From Physcomitrium patens (Eukaryota; Streptophyta; Bryopsida; Funariales; Funariaceae): a stretch of DNA of 64,000 bases. The first letter of the stretch is position 1. Each line of letters starts with the position of its first letter. A program made the position numbers and the translations under genes. This document shows, piece after piece, positions 34,016 through 46,250 of the stretch. The stretch covers positions 24,593,727 to 24,657,726 of the forward strand of contig NC_037254.1 in NCBI RefSeq assembly GCF_000002425.4. Direction: 5' to 3'. The notes beneath the pieces are model-generated. The model was not told the DNA's origin. It saw only the letters and a list, made by a program, of their open reading frames with translations, and did no database searches.

Positions 34016-35710
34016 CTATTTATTTGATATATCCAATTGATCAATTACTACATTATCCATTATTGGTTCCACCGATTCTGGCTGTAGTGGTACGTCTTCA
34101 TCCTCTTCCAATATTTCAAGCGACTCCTTTCTCAACTGGGCTGAAAGATCTTCATTGTATTCTCCCAATTCACGGATCTGAGCTTCCAGTTTCAGGATCT
34201 GGGCATCGCGAAGTTCCAACTGATGTTGCTGCGGACTCATCCCTTCTGGGACATCTTTAATCGACACTTGAGATTGGCTCCTCACAGTTAACTCTTCCGT
34301 CAGTTTTGACACCTCATTTTGTAAAACTTCAATTTCAGACCTCATTTTCCCCGTTTCACATCTCAATTGGTCACACAATAAAGCTTTCTCTGTCGCCAAT
34401 AACTCTGTCTTGTCCACTTCCGCTTGCAACTGGCATTTGAACTTCTCCCGTTCCAAATCCCATGACTTCCTATTCTGAATCAATTCGTCCCGTTGTCCTT
34501 CCACAATCCGTGAAATCTGTTCTTTTTCTTTTGTCCAAGCCTCATATTGGAGAACCAATTTCCGCTCCAGGACCAACTTGACTTCTTCAATTTCTTGAAT
34601 CCTCAGTTCTTGCTCCTTGATTTTTTTATTTTGATCCGATATCCTTTTTTTACTGTCCTCCCAATCCCGTTTACTTCTGTCTTCGACATCCAATGCTCGT
34701 ACCATACAATGTATTTGCGAAATGTGCTTCAATACGGCATTTTTAAGAGATACTCCTTCAGGGAATCGACCCTCTGGAAACGCCAACTGGTTGATATCTA
34801 TCAATAATGGGACTTGATTCTCCTCTTCCACCGCAAGACCACTTGGAACCCGTCTCGCTTCGATAACCGGAGCTACCCCTTGAACCACTGTACGACTTGA
34901 TTCTCCAATTTCGTGTATTACATCCGCTACATTGTGATTCTGTGCCAACAAATTTCGTTCTCTCTGCAAAGGTGCTGACACTGGTATAGGGTTTTCCTCT
35001 TCTGACGGTGGTTGACGCAATGTGTGCGCGATGACAGCATACACATAATTTGAACAAAGCAAGGATGTGAACTTCCCCAATTTGAACTTGGCTCCTATCT
35101 CCGCATGAATACGAGTAGCTACGTAAGCCGCCCAGTTGAACACCATCCCCTCAAACGCCCCTACTGCTGCATACAATAATCGTTTTGACACATATGTGGG
35201 GTGTCGGTACAATCCTAACTGCCTCAGCACGAACCGCAACCATTCCACATATTCTGGTGTAATCGCCTCCTGAGTCCGCCATCCTTGGCTCCTTTCAAAG
35301 GATGACATTCCTCCCTTGAAATATCTACCTGGGCTGAAATCGCCTGACTCATCAGTCCCAACTGCCATCTCTCCAATGGGAAGAAACAACACCTTTTCCA
35401 GGATTGTTTCATCAATCCCAATAATTCGCCCTTGAACGACACTCGATCCATCCTCGGGGTCGTAATTCTCAATGTATTCCTCCACTAATGACACATTGAT
35501 TGATGGTAAACGCTCTGAATGGTGCAAAAACTGGAACAGCTTCGCAGTCCGAAAATCCCTTATTTTTCTCTGCGTCCAACAGATTTCTAACTTCATCGGC
35601 TCCATATTGGTAACGATTATCACAGCCGGTGGTTTTGCTGTGCGTTTAGCTCTCACATTCTGGCCACTTTCATCTCTGTCTATAGCTCTCTTGGTACTTT
35701 CAATCGCCAT
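34016..35710 (-). CDS. A2 3' accessory ORF: 564-residue coiled-coil protein of unknown function
   Basis: Fully open frame from ATG 35710. Residues 1-30 are basic, with no signal peptide. Residues ~30-230 form a compact domain with blocks EYIENYDPEDGSS, YFKGGMSS and FEGMVFNWAAYVATRIHAE. Residues ~230-330 are a variable linker. Residues ~330-530 are a long heptad-rich coiled coil, followed by an acidic C-terminus. It is colinear with the diverged A1 copy (2212-12478), so the ORF belongs to the family and was probably under coding selection. Athila elements carry an extra ORF in this place, but the features here are not those of an envelope protein. Function is not recognised; a nucleic-acid or Gag partner role would be a guess. 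Confidence 0.85.
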   Translation of the reverse strand: MAIESTKRAIDRDESGQNVRAKRTAKPPAVIIVTNMEPMKLEICWTQRKIRDFRTAKLFQFLHHSERLPSINVSLVEEYIENYDPEDGSSVVQGRIIGIDETILEKVLFLPIGEMAVGTDESGDFSPGRYFKGGMSSFERSQGWRTQEAITPEYVEWLRFVLRQLGLYRHPTYVSKRLLYAAVGAFEGMVFNWAAYVATRIHAEIGAKFKLGKFTSLLCSNYVYAVIAHTLRQPPSEEENPIPVSAPLQRERNLLAQNHNVADVIHEIGESSRTVVQGVAPVIEARRVPSGLAVEEENQVPLLIDINQLAFPEGRFPEGVSLKNAVLKHISQIHCMVRALDVEDRSKRDWEDSKKRISDQNKKIKEQELRIQEIEEVKLVLERKLVLQYEAWTKEKEQISRIVEGQRDELIQNRKSWDLEREKFKCQLQAEVDKTELLATEKALLCDQLRCETGKMRSEIEVLQNEVSKLTEELTVRSQSQVSIKDVPEGMSPQQHQLELRDAQILKLEAQIRELGEYNEDLSAQLRKESLEILEEDEDVPLQPESVEPIMDNVVIDQLDISNK

Positions 35711-36031
35711 GACTCAAACGCTTACAGGTCCTAACCGTCAATGCCACTCTCCAGTCTGCCCGAAACACTAAAATGAGACACAAGTAAGCAACAACATAAT
35801 ATAACACCACAGAATAACCCTTAGTAGGAGCCCCACTCCTATTCTATTACCTAGTGATGAGAGCGACAACATGGTACCCATACTGTCCATTTCTCACTTC
35901 CTTCGCATCTGACACAATAGTGATTACTACATATCCTTGCAGCCACCTCTACGTCTTATACCATAATTAGGTCCCTCCTGAGTCCATTCGAAGTCCCCTC
36001 CCCTCAAATGAAATAAAACCCGTCCCGGGTT

Positions 36032-39000
36032 TTAGGTATTATATAACCGTAAATGATTTCCATTAATGCGGGTACTGAAACGATGGCCCGTGAAATCCTC
36101 CAATTGAACAGACCCATTGGAAAATCCTTCAATTACGCGATATGGCCCATGCTAGCGAACTTGAAATTTTCCCGGAAAATGGTTGAATCGGCTGTCATAC
36201 AGCAATACCAAATCATTGGGCATAAAACACTTCGGCCGCAGTTTACTATCATAGTAACTCTTCCTCCGTTTTTGAGTGGCTTCCATGTGGAATAGAGCGA
36301 CAGCCCGTATTTCATCCAATTCCTCCAATTTCATCAACCGAGAGTGTAATGACTCAGTGTCACTGAGGCGTTCGTCTAAGGCAATTCGTAAACTGGGAAC
36401 CTCCAATTCGATAGGTAAAATTGCCTCTTGACCGTAAACTAATTGGAACGGAGTAGAGTGGGTAGTTACCTTATAGGCGGTACGATAAGCCCACAAAGCT
36501 GCAAAGAGTTTGGTCTCCCAATCAGTACCGGCCCCTGAAATTGTCTTAGTCAAGACTTTGCACAAAATGCCATTGGTCTTTTCCGTTTGCCCATTGGCAC
36601 GAGGATGGTAGGGAGTGGTCTTACGATGCTTGATCTCATATGTGGTCGTCAAGGCGGCGATGGTAGCATTGATGAAATGGGTGCCTCGATCGCTGACCAA
36701 TTCCTTGGGACACCCAAAGCGAGTGATAATATTCTCATACAGAAAAGTTGCCACCGTACTGGCATTATCGGTGCGGGTAGCAATCGCCTCTGCCCATTTG
36801 GTGACATAATTGGTGGCGACTAAGATATACCGCTTTTGACCAGGTTTTGACGCTGGTGCAATGGGACCAACAAAATCAATACCCCATTTTTCAAACGGAA
36901 CCTGGGCCAAGATTGGGACTAACGGCATGGCGGAAGTACCCGTAGGTCGACCAATTCGTTGACAAGGATCACAACGGCGAACGAACTGGTGGGCATCAGA
37001 AAACATTGTGGGCCACCAATATCTGGCCATTAAAGCCTTGCGGGCAGTGCTGTCTCCCGCGAAATGACCACCACAACTATCCAAATGACAACCTGTAAGT
37101 ATCGACTGTACTTCACTGGGAAAGATACAGCGCCGTAAAAGACCATCGCGTCCTTGTTTATACAAAGCATCACGAATCATCGTGTATGGGGCACTCTTCA
37201 GAATAAGGCGCTTCTTAAGCTTGTCCGTGAAAGTCGGCGGAAAAGTATGGAAGGTCAGAAACTGAATAATTTCGCTATACTCGGGGGATATCACATCCAC
37301 CACAAATAATGCGGCGTCGGGAAGATCATCGGGAACAGGCTCGTTGCCGAGAATATTAGACAACCGGGATAAATGATCTGCGTTCGCATGTTGCTTCCCA
37401 GGTCTGACAACCACCGTAAAATTGAACTCCTGGAGGAGTAAGACCCAGCGAGCAATGCGCCCACTCAATTGAGGCTTATTAATCAGATATTTGAGGGCAT
37501 CATGATCCACATAAAATACAAACGGATACCCAAGCAAATAGTGCCGAAATTTTTTAACCGAGTATATCATACCCAACGCCTCTCGTTCAGTAGTAGTATA
37601 GTTGCGTTCGGCAGCCACCAATTGTCGACTGGCATAATATATTGGATGATCGAATCCCTTATCATCCTTCTGGCTTAACACCGAGCCAATAGCAACATTG
37701 GATGCATCAACATACACATGAAATGGCTTTGTCCAACAAGGAGCCACCAATATTGGTGCAGAGACCAATTTTGACTTTAAGACCTCGAAGGCTACGGTAC
37801 ACTCCTTGGTCCAGAGGGGACTAGTACCATCGGACGGAGGTTTCTTCAGTAAGTTCGTTAAAGGTTGACAAATAACCGCAAACGAACTTATAAATCGTCG
37901 ATAATAACTGACATGACCAACGAACCCTCGAACACCGGAGACTGTCTCCGGTCTGGGCAAGTTCATGATATGCTGCACTTTGTCAGGATCTGTAGCAATA
38001 CCACGACTGGAAACAATATGGCCCAATAATTTTCCGGACGGAACACCAAATTGGCACTTCTCCGAATTCAACGATATTCCAAATTTGGCACACTGAGCCA
38101 AACATTTGCCTAAACAATGAAGATGATCTTGTTTGGTACTGAATGTACAAAAGTCATCTAAAAAGATCTCCATAAACAGTCGGAGATAATCTTGAAAAGC
38201 CTGAGTCATCACGCGTTGGAACGTGGCTGGGGCGTTACATAACCCGAAAGGCATCACGCGATAAGCAAATGTGTCCCAATCCGTAGTAAAGGTTGTCTTG
38301 AGCTGGTCTTCTTTTGCAATTTGAACTTGATTATACCCGGAGAAACCATCGAGAAATGAATAGCATTCGTGACCGGCGACGGCGTCCAATATACTATCCG
38401 TGAATGGTAACGGAAAGTAATCTTTCTTAGTGGCTGCATTAAGTTTTCGGAAATCTTGACAAATTCAGATTTTTCCGTTCTTTTTCGGCACCATCACAAT
38501 TGGAGAAACCCACTCACTATTCGGTACCGGGTAAATGAAACCCACCGCAAGAAGCTTTTCCAATTCTTCCTTCACCATAAGGGAATATTTAGGATTAAGG
38601 CGATGTTGCCTCTGGCGTACCGGTTTAGCGTTTTCTTCCAATATGATACGATGTTCACAGACATCAGCGGGGATACCTTGTAGATCATTATAAGTCCAAG
38701 CAAAAGCGGATTTATGATGTAAGAAAAAGTCTGTCCAACAGGTCAACTCTTGTTCCTTAATACCTTCGTAGACCTTAATTAGCCGAGGTTCGGCCGTGGT
38801 CGCTAAGTTAATAGTTTGACATACAGGGTCAGCAACAATACTCTGTTTCAATTCCCGCAGTGATTTAAAGTTACTCGGTATGTCCGACATATGCGAAGTA
38901 ACGAATCCCGTCTCGAGGGCACTAACATGGTGCACATCGTACCCAGGTTTCCAGTCAATACTTACATAAGCAGAGTTTTCCGAATCCTTCGGGTATATCA

Positions 39001-42000
39001 AGTACTCCCCCGGACCTCCACATTGGTACACCACCTCAGGGTGCTGTGCTGCCTCCACATTGGCCTCCGTACTCGGTACTTCTGTGTCATCATCGGAGCT
39101 AAGCCCTTCGTCCGACGTCAATTCAGATACTGACAACTGAGACTCCCCGTGATAGCGTACTGGGTACATTTGTAACACCATTTTATCTACGCCCTTACCA
39201 ATTGTCAAAGTACCTCGACCCCAATCGTTCTTGGCCTTCGCTTGATACAGCCAGGGTCGTCCCAATAAAATAGGGTACGATAAAGTCGAACGTTGTAAGC
39301 GAAAGACAATGTAGTCAATTTCATAGACAATACCTGCAATTATAGTTTGAACACTCCGTACAATACCCATTGGCTTAACTCGGCTATGATCTGCCATCCG
39401 TAATACCAATGTCGTGGGGACTAATTGTTCCAGACCTAAAGCATCCATTGTATCAGCGTTCATTAAATTGACGCTGGAACCTCCATCTACCTGGACGCCA
39501 GAGATCCGAACACCATCAATCGAAACATCAATGGTTGGTGCACCTGGATCAGGGTTCAAACTAACTTCACAAACTTCCATATTACGATGCCGATGTCTTG
39601 TTAGGGATGAATTCAAGGTGGAACGACACTCTGGTGCGACTGCTAGAAGTTGCTTCATAGAGATTGAAGGCCGAATAGCGTCCAAATCCTTTAAAATATC
39701 ATAGGGTTCCATATTTAGGGTAATTCCCAATGCCCTCTTCCGTTTCATGGGTTTGAGCTTAACTCCGTGAGGTAATTTATTCTGCCGCCCTGGACTTGGA
39801 ATTGGAACAGCAGATTGAGCTTCCTTGGGACTTCCTTTCCCAAGGGGATCTTTCAACGGGTATGATGCTTCTTGGAACTGCGGTGGGAACAGACCGGTTC
39901 GAGACGGAACTGAAGACTCCGTAATTGGGACCTCATTGGGCTTCGCAACCAAATCAGGGCTCAAGACTTTCCCAGTTTCCGGGCCTGAATGGGATTTGTC
40001 CGTAATTGGGTGTGATTGGCCCTTCGCTTTAGGATCTTCCAAATGTTTAATTGGGCCTTTCCCTTTTTGCTGGCTCCTAGTAAGAACGGTATGGACACAT
40101 TCCACCCGATTTACTGGAGAGTCTTGAGGTCCTCGATTTATTCCCTCCATTTTTCCTGGACTCTGGATCTGCTGATCCCGATTATTGAAATTGAATGGAG
40201 CATTACATTGCTGATACGTATGCCCTGACTGCTTGCAATTCCCACAAACTGGGGCATAATCGTCACTGACTCTTGGATTGGGACATTCATTGGCATAATA
40301 ACCAATCTGTCTACAACGGAAACAACGCAATGGCCTTTTTGCACCCCCATCAGGCATATTGGGTGTCTCCACCGGTATATACCTACTAGGTTTGTTCCAT
40401 GTAGGTTGAGAAAACGATCCTGGTTGTCCCGGTTGTACTTGGTTCAATGGCATCGATGGAGCATATGGCTGATACCCATGCTGCTCCTTACCATAGTTCC
40501 GAGGATTTGATACAAACCCCTCACTATAAGTGGAATTCTGAAAATGATTGACTGCTCGATTTTGTCGGTTAGATCGATTTCCATGCCATCCTAACGTATT
40601 TCCTGTTTGAACTTGATTGACATCCCATGGAGTTGGTGGAATCATGGTCGGATTACTGAATTGTTGTTGTCTTTGCAAATTCCAACAATTAGCGGTTAAG
40701 TACTTGCCTCCACAAAATGTACATTTACCCAACACTTGTGAAGGTGACGGGCATTCCGTTACTAAATGACCGTGGCCCTGACAATTACTGCACCATACAT
40801 TGGTCCTAGTATTGGTTGGCTTTTGCCTCTTCTCCTTATCTTTGGCCATATTAACGGCCATTTCCTCCATTTTCTTCGTCAAGTTCAATAACAAGGCTTC
40901 ATTGGAATCTTTTGAAGCTGATATTATTTGTTTTTCCGCCAAAGTTGACTCGTGTGTTTGATATGGAAAATATGGGGCATACGCTGTTGTTACTTGCGGT
41001 GGTAAAGCTTGCAATGGGGTAACATTAACTGGCCCCTGAGTATTGGCACTTGACTGGGCAACTGTTTCGATCATCTGTGGATAACTACCCACTGATCCGT
41101 TCAAAGCCGGATATTGATAATTGCTTTGAACTGGTATCATCGTGGCACACGCAGTTAAAAACTGATCATAATGGCATTCCTCCCAAACCTTGGCTCTATC
41201 AAGGGATGCAGATATCGTAACTGGTTGAGCTTCTTTTACAAACATTTTTAGCTCTGGTGGGTGCAAACCATTTATTAATATAGATAATATAAATGCCTCC
41301 GGCATTTGGTGGTTCGGCCACTTACTAAGTATATCAGCCACTCGGCCATAGAACGATTCCACCGCCTCTCCTAGGATCATTTTGCTGTTCATTAACCTTC
41401 CTCGAAGACGGTCTTCAAAACCAATTGGTCGAAAACGGGTCAAAAATGCATTCTTCAATGCTTCCCAGTTCGAAAATTGACCAACTGGTTGACGGTTATA
41501 CCATTCAAACGCCGTATCCTTTAAGGTTGCTGGCAACCATCGTAACCAAATATCCTCGGTTCTCCCATTATTGGCGACACATGCTGTCAAAAACTGCGAC
41601 AAATGTTGATCTGGATCCGCACCCGGAAAACCCCTAAAGGTAGGTAATGGAGCCACGCTAGTTGTGCGATCACTCACAGTACCCATTTGTACTGCTATGG
41701 GAACCGCTGGACCTCCCGTCGTCATTGAATTTGATAATGTGACACTTAATCGTTTGTTAATATAGTCTGCGTCTCTCCTAAATATATTTTCCGAACTTTC
41801 CACCCTGCTCAATTTGCTATTATTATCCTTGAACAAGTTTATTGGTTGAATAGGAGGTGAGAATGACGGATTTTGAAACACACTGAATTGGCCCTTATTG
41901 ACCAATAATTTATGCCACTCTATGGAACCAGTTTTGACGGAATCGGCAGTTTCCGCTATTGGAAACGTACCCAATGGAGTACCCAACTCTTCTGTGATTC

Positions 42001-42301
42001 CCCCACTCTCAGTTAACGGTCTCAGAAGAAACCCTGGCCTATTGATCAAATTTTCAGCAAGTGCTCTTGGTAATTTCTCTAACGGTATATACTTCTGAAA
42101 TATTAGATGTCGATTAGCTTCTGGGTATGCTCGAATATGACGACAGGCATGCAACCATGGCTTAATCCAGCTTTGTCTATGATTCCTTTTTAACTTTCTT
42201 TGTTGCTCGTTTCGCAACAAATTTCTTGCTTGCGATCTCTCTATTCTTTCTCTTGACTGCCGTATTTTCTTTACTGTTAAGTTCTCATTCTTAATAACCA
42301 T
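36032..42301 (-). pseudogene. A2 Gag-Pol polyprotein (one frame, two premature stops)
   Basis: ATG 42301 to TAA 36032-36034, 2090 codons in a single frame. Gag occupies about residues 190-420. Zinc-knuckle motifs lie near residues 504, 525 (irregular), 654 (His replaced by Tyr) and 687. The protease has VDGGSS near residue 939, and RT has FLDD near 1382. RNase H lies about 1500-1620 and ends in an ADHLSRL block. The integrase has an HHCC finger near 1740 and a DDE core about 1790-1900. Two stops break it: TGA at 38465-38467 (expected CGA) and TAG at 36152-36154 (expected TGG, as in A1). Both are single transitions. Fusion of gag and pol in one frame is a feature of the copy. Confidence 0.92.
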
Positions 42302-42392
42302 ACTCTTTCATTATATTCTTCTGCGACTGCTACCTATTTCCCATCTACTTCAACCGGCAGTTAAAACCTAACACTCCATGCTATTATCAATT

Positions 42393-42410
42393 TCCCCGGC
42401 AGCGGCGCCA
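42393..42410 (-). promoter_or_regulatory. A2 primer-binding site (tRNA-Asp type)
   Basis: On the minus strand the site reads TGGCGCCGCTGCCGGGGA, three bases after the 5' LTR. Against the 3' end of plant tRNA-Asp, as I remember it, it matches at 17 of 18 positions. The same primer is known for Athila-type elements, which supports the lineage call. Confidence 0.75.
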
Positions 42411-42413
42411 AAA

Positions 42414-43119
42414 TGTGATTGTCGTTTTACTTACTCTAACTTATCTAATCAGAGTAAACCTGTATAGGGGAATTCGAACACAGGGAAAGAATATCGCATG
42501 AGCTTACACGTTAGGGTCACACAATTAACTGTATTCCGCACTACTTAAAACATCCAGGAAACACTACAATGCTTTCCACTTCCTAATAATACTCCACCAT
42601 CACTGATAACAACATGTAATCCCGCACTATCCTAAATGACAGGACATAATCATACTATAATCCAAATTCTGGAGTTCTTCACCATTAACTGCCTTCACAT
42701 TACAGTGTTTCACACAAACACAGACTCATTCTCTCTGCTCAACTACATTCAGATTTCAGCATTCAATCTCTCTTCTTCTCATTCAATAACATATAATTCC
42801 ATTCACACTTTCATTCCATGATTCACTTCACAATATTCAGAAACTCTCAATACTCTTATTTCAAAGAACATAACAACAAAAGAAAAGAGGTAGCACCAAG
42901 CTTACCCCGGCTCACACTATCACAGTAATGGCCCCTACTTCCTCTCTCCCATCCTCCTTATGCTACCACGAGATACCAACTGCTACATCTCTAATGAAAA
43001 CTGCTTTTCCTAACTATTCATCCATTTTACCTACTGAACTACCTTTTCAACAGTCATCTATCCCTGTTTACACTATGAACTAAGTATCTACAATTCAACA
43101 AATAACTACTTATTCTACA
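42414..43119 (-). repeat. A2 5' LTR
   Basis: 706 bp, nearly identical to 33229-33934. It lies at the upstream end of the minus-strand gag-pol. Confidence 0.93.
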
Positions 43120-43124
43120 CCTTT

Positions 43125-43676
43125 CATTCAAGAAAATTCTCAGCAGCAGAAATCAATTATGAGATCCACGAAAAAGAACTTCTTGCAATTGTGGATTCTT
43201 TTCAAGAATGGCATCATTATCTAGAAAGCGCTTCGAGTCCAGTCACCGTGTATACGGATCATAAGAACCTTGAATATTTTATGTCAGCACATGTATTAAA
43301 TCGACGCCAAGCTCGTTAGAACATGTCTTTATTAAGATTCGAGTTCATCATCACTTATCGGCCAGGAAAACAACAAGGTTTGTCCGATGCCTTGTCTAGA
43401 TGTTCTTATCTTGCACCAAAAGAAAGAGATGCAGCTTTTGAGCAACAAAGAACGGTTCTCTTGAAGCCGGAGCAATTTCATCTTCGAGCAATAAAATCAA
43501 CATTGACTGTTGATTTAACTTTTATTAAGCAAGTCCAGTTAAGTATGTCTTTAGACCCTCTTGTTCATGATATCAAGAATAGTTTTTCTAAATCTCATGA
43601 TCTCTCTAAATTTGAATTCAAGAACAACCTACTCTATTTTGAAGGAATTCTATATATTCCAAAAGAAGAAGCACGT
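43125..43676 (+). pseudogene. D3 RNase H end and linker to integrase
   Basis: Resumes the frame cut at 33228: RKFSxAExNYExHEKELLA-type block, [10 protein letters not shown] and a GKQQGLSDALSR block that closes RNase H. One stop lies at about 43317 (expected TGG). It is interrupted at 43676 by the B-family solo LTR and resumes at 44881. Confidence 0.85.
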
Positions 43677-44876
43677 TGTCGTGTTGTAACACGAGTATAC
43701 CGTGAAAATATAAAGAAAGGGGACTTTTATTAATATTTAGTTACCTCGAATATTGGGGGCAACGACCAATTCCAGTGCAAATACTGGGAGGCCAGGGTCA
43801 GTCACCCCGTTATAGTCAACCGGGGCATACTGAAATGCTCCGTTCGATTCCAATAACAGGAGTCAGTACAAAAAGGAAAAGGACCAATTCAACAATGGAT
43901 GAGCCTGGTTCCAAGAGCCAATTGGATCCAATTTCAAGACATCCAATCCAAATCTTACTACGGGCCTCTCAGCCAATCTGACGCGAAGGACCAATTTGAC
44001 CCAGTTACGGGAACATCCAGGTCTTACTACGGCACTCTTAGCCAATATGAGACCTGAATTGGTCGGGCGACTCAATGTGGTCTCAATTACGGGGTTTTGA
44101 TTCCGTTTCAGGCTCTCCTGTTCTCTGTGCCATTTTAGGGAACGTTATTTTCGGTAAAAAGATCTCTTAAAGGTAAAAATGGAGAAAAAAGCTCTGACGA
44201 CGGGAGCCAATTTTGGATCCAAGCTCTGACGACGGGAACCAATTTTGGATCCAAGACGAAAGATTGAAAAAATTCAGAATTAAGGTTAAGAAATGAGAGG
44301 GGAGAGGGGAGAGTTTTTTTTTGAAAAGGATCAGAGAGCTAGCTGTATGCTTCGGGCAGGGAAAAAAGACAGAGAATCGGATTTTTTTTTTTCTTCATAG
44401 GGTTTTGGGAAGACTGAGGCAATCGTTGCTGAAGTCAGTGTTGTAATGGTGAATTGGGATTTTTAATGAAGTGGGTTTGATTACTCTTGACTGTTTTGTG
44501 AAATCAAGTTACGTCTGTGATTGAAGAATTAAAAGGATATCTATAGGACTGAGTATGCGGAGTGAATGAAATTTATCGGGTTAATCTCACAAGACAGTCA
44601 GTGGATACAAGATGGTGAGTATAAAGCAGTATCGAAGATTAGCAGTTTGAGTTGTTCGGGGTTCTCTGCAACATCTAGAGACCTACCGGCTGGGGCAAAA
44701 AGGACTTCCGCAAGCAGTCGAAGGGCATCCGTATAGATTTACGGTGTATTCTTGCAGTCATTTATATTCCAACAGTTAATAACCGATAGACTGCTTGAAT
44801 ATTGGCAAATCTCTATACTACCTTCTACAGCGCGACACCCGGCACGTTCTTGAGCAAAAAAGCACGTAATACGACA
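43677..44876 (+). mobile_element. Solo LTR of element B family, inserted in D3
   Basis: 1200 bp from TGTCGTG to ACGACA, matching the B LTRs along their length with internal deletions. Target duplication ACGT (43673-43676 and 44877-44880). Removing it restores the D3 frame between RNase H and integrase. Confidence 0.92.
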
Positions 44877-44880
44877 ACGT

Positions 44881-46008
44881 TTACGTATTCTTCAAGCTTG
44901 TCACGACTTCCCAACAATAGGACATTTTGGATATAATAAGACTTTAGAGCTGATATCTAGGGATTTTTGGTGGCTTCAAATGTGGAAGGCAGTCAAAGAG
45001 TTTGTACAATCATGTGATATTTGCACAAGATCAAAAACTCCTCGTCATCGACCTTTTGGACTTCTTCAGCCATTATCCATTCCAGAACAACCATGGTCTT
45101 CTGTTTCTATGGACTTCATCACGGATCTTTCAATCTCAGGTTCTTATGACTCTATATTCATGATAGTAGATCATTTTACTAAGATGGCACATTTTGTACC
45201 ATGTACAAAATCTATCACATGTAAAGAAACAGCTAAACTCTTTCTTGACAATATCTATCACTATCATGGATTATCCAAGGATATTATATCAGATAGGGGA
45301 ACTCAATTTATATCAAGATTTTGGCGGACTCTTTTTCAAGATTCTTAAAGTGGATATAAAACTATCTTCGGCATTCCATCCTCAAACTGGTGGACAAACG
45401 GAGCATGTTAATCAAGTTTTAGAGCAATATTTAAGATGTATCATTAATTACCAACAAGATCATTGGATAACTCTTTTGCCATTGGCAGAGTTTGCTTACA
45501 ATAACATGATACATTCTTCTACAAAACAAATACCTTTCTTTGCTAATTATGATTATCATCCATCGCTTAATACTTTTGACTTTTCAAAAGTTGATAATCC
45601 TGCTGCGAAAGATTTGGCAATTCATTTATCAGAGCTACATGCAACGATGAAGGCGCAGTTAAAAGAGGCTCAAGAACAACAAAAGGTCAATGCGGATGTC
45701 TATCGAAAGGAACAACCATCATTCCTCTTGGGTGATAAGGTATGGCTACTTCGTCGTAATATCAAGACCACTCATCTTTGTGACAAGTTGGACTATCAAA
45801 GACTTGGACCATTTTCTATTTCTACACAAATCAATCCAGTTGCATATCGTTTACATCTATCGGAGTCAATAAAAATCCATCCAGTATTCCACATGTCTCT
45901 TCTTGAACCATACAAGATAGTGGACATACCAAGAAGACGACAAGCTCCACTTCCTCCTATAGAAGTGGACAATAATGAAGAGTTTGAAGTAGAAGAAGTC
46001 TTATATTG
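44881..46008 (+). pseudogene. D3 integrase with GPF motif
   Basis: HHCC finger (about 44890-45030, with CDICTRSK), a DDE core with first Asp in the SMDFITDL block (about 45105), second Asp in SDRGTQF (about 45290) and Glu in GGQTEHVNQ (about 45395). A one-base frameshift lies near 45335. The C-terminal GPF block (about 45805) and HPVFHMSLLEPY (about 45880) follow. It would insert cDNA into chromatin if repaired. TGA at 46006 interrupts before the chromodomain. Confidence 0.88.
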
Positions 46009-46157
46009 AAGGCGGTGCCGAAATAAATTAGAATATCTTATCCATTGGCGCGGATATGCTATTAGTGAATGCACATGGGAGCCAATAACGAATCTTGCAA
46101 ATGCAGCAAAGTCGGTGGAGGCTTTTCATCGACGACATCCATCAAAATCAAGATGAA
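46006..46157 (+). pseudogene. D3 chromodomain
   Basis: Directly after the stop at 46006 the frame reads a chromodomain: a short beta start, the LEYLIHWRGY block, then CTWEPITNL and a C-terminal helix ending at TGA 46155-46157. The aromatic residues Tyr and two Trp are visible. Chromodomains direct integration to methylated-histone chromatin. The intervening stop probably replaces TGG. Confidence 0.85.
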
Positions 46158-46250
46158 AAACTTCTTTACAAAAAAAACAACATCTAGGCAAGATAATATT
46201 CTACTTTCAATTCTTGTTCGTAGCTTCTTTGTAGAAGTGACGCTCAGGAG

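Larger units (their letters stand above)
33229..43119 (-). mobile_element. Element A2: nearly intact Athila/Tat-like Ty3/gypsy element
   Basis: Two 706-bp LTRs (33229-33934 and 42414-43119) differ at only about two visible sites. The target duplication CCTTT (33224-33228 and 43120-43124) lies in the D3 RNase H. Read leftward it has a tRNA-Asp-type primer-binding site, gag-pol, a 3' coiled-coil ORF and a purine tract. Only two stops interrupt gag-pol, so it is a very recent insertion. Confidence 0.95.
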
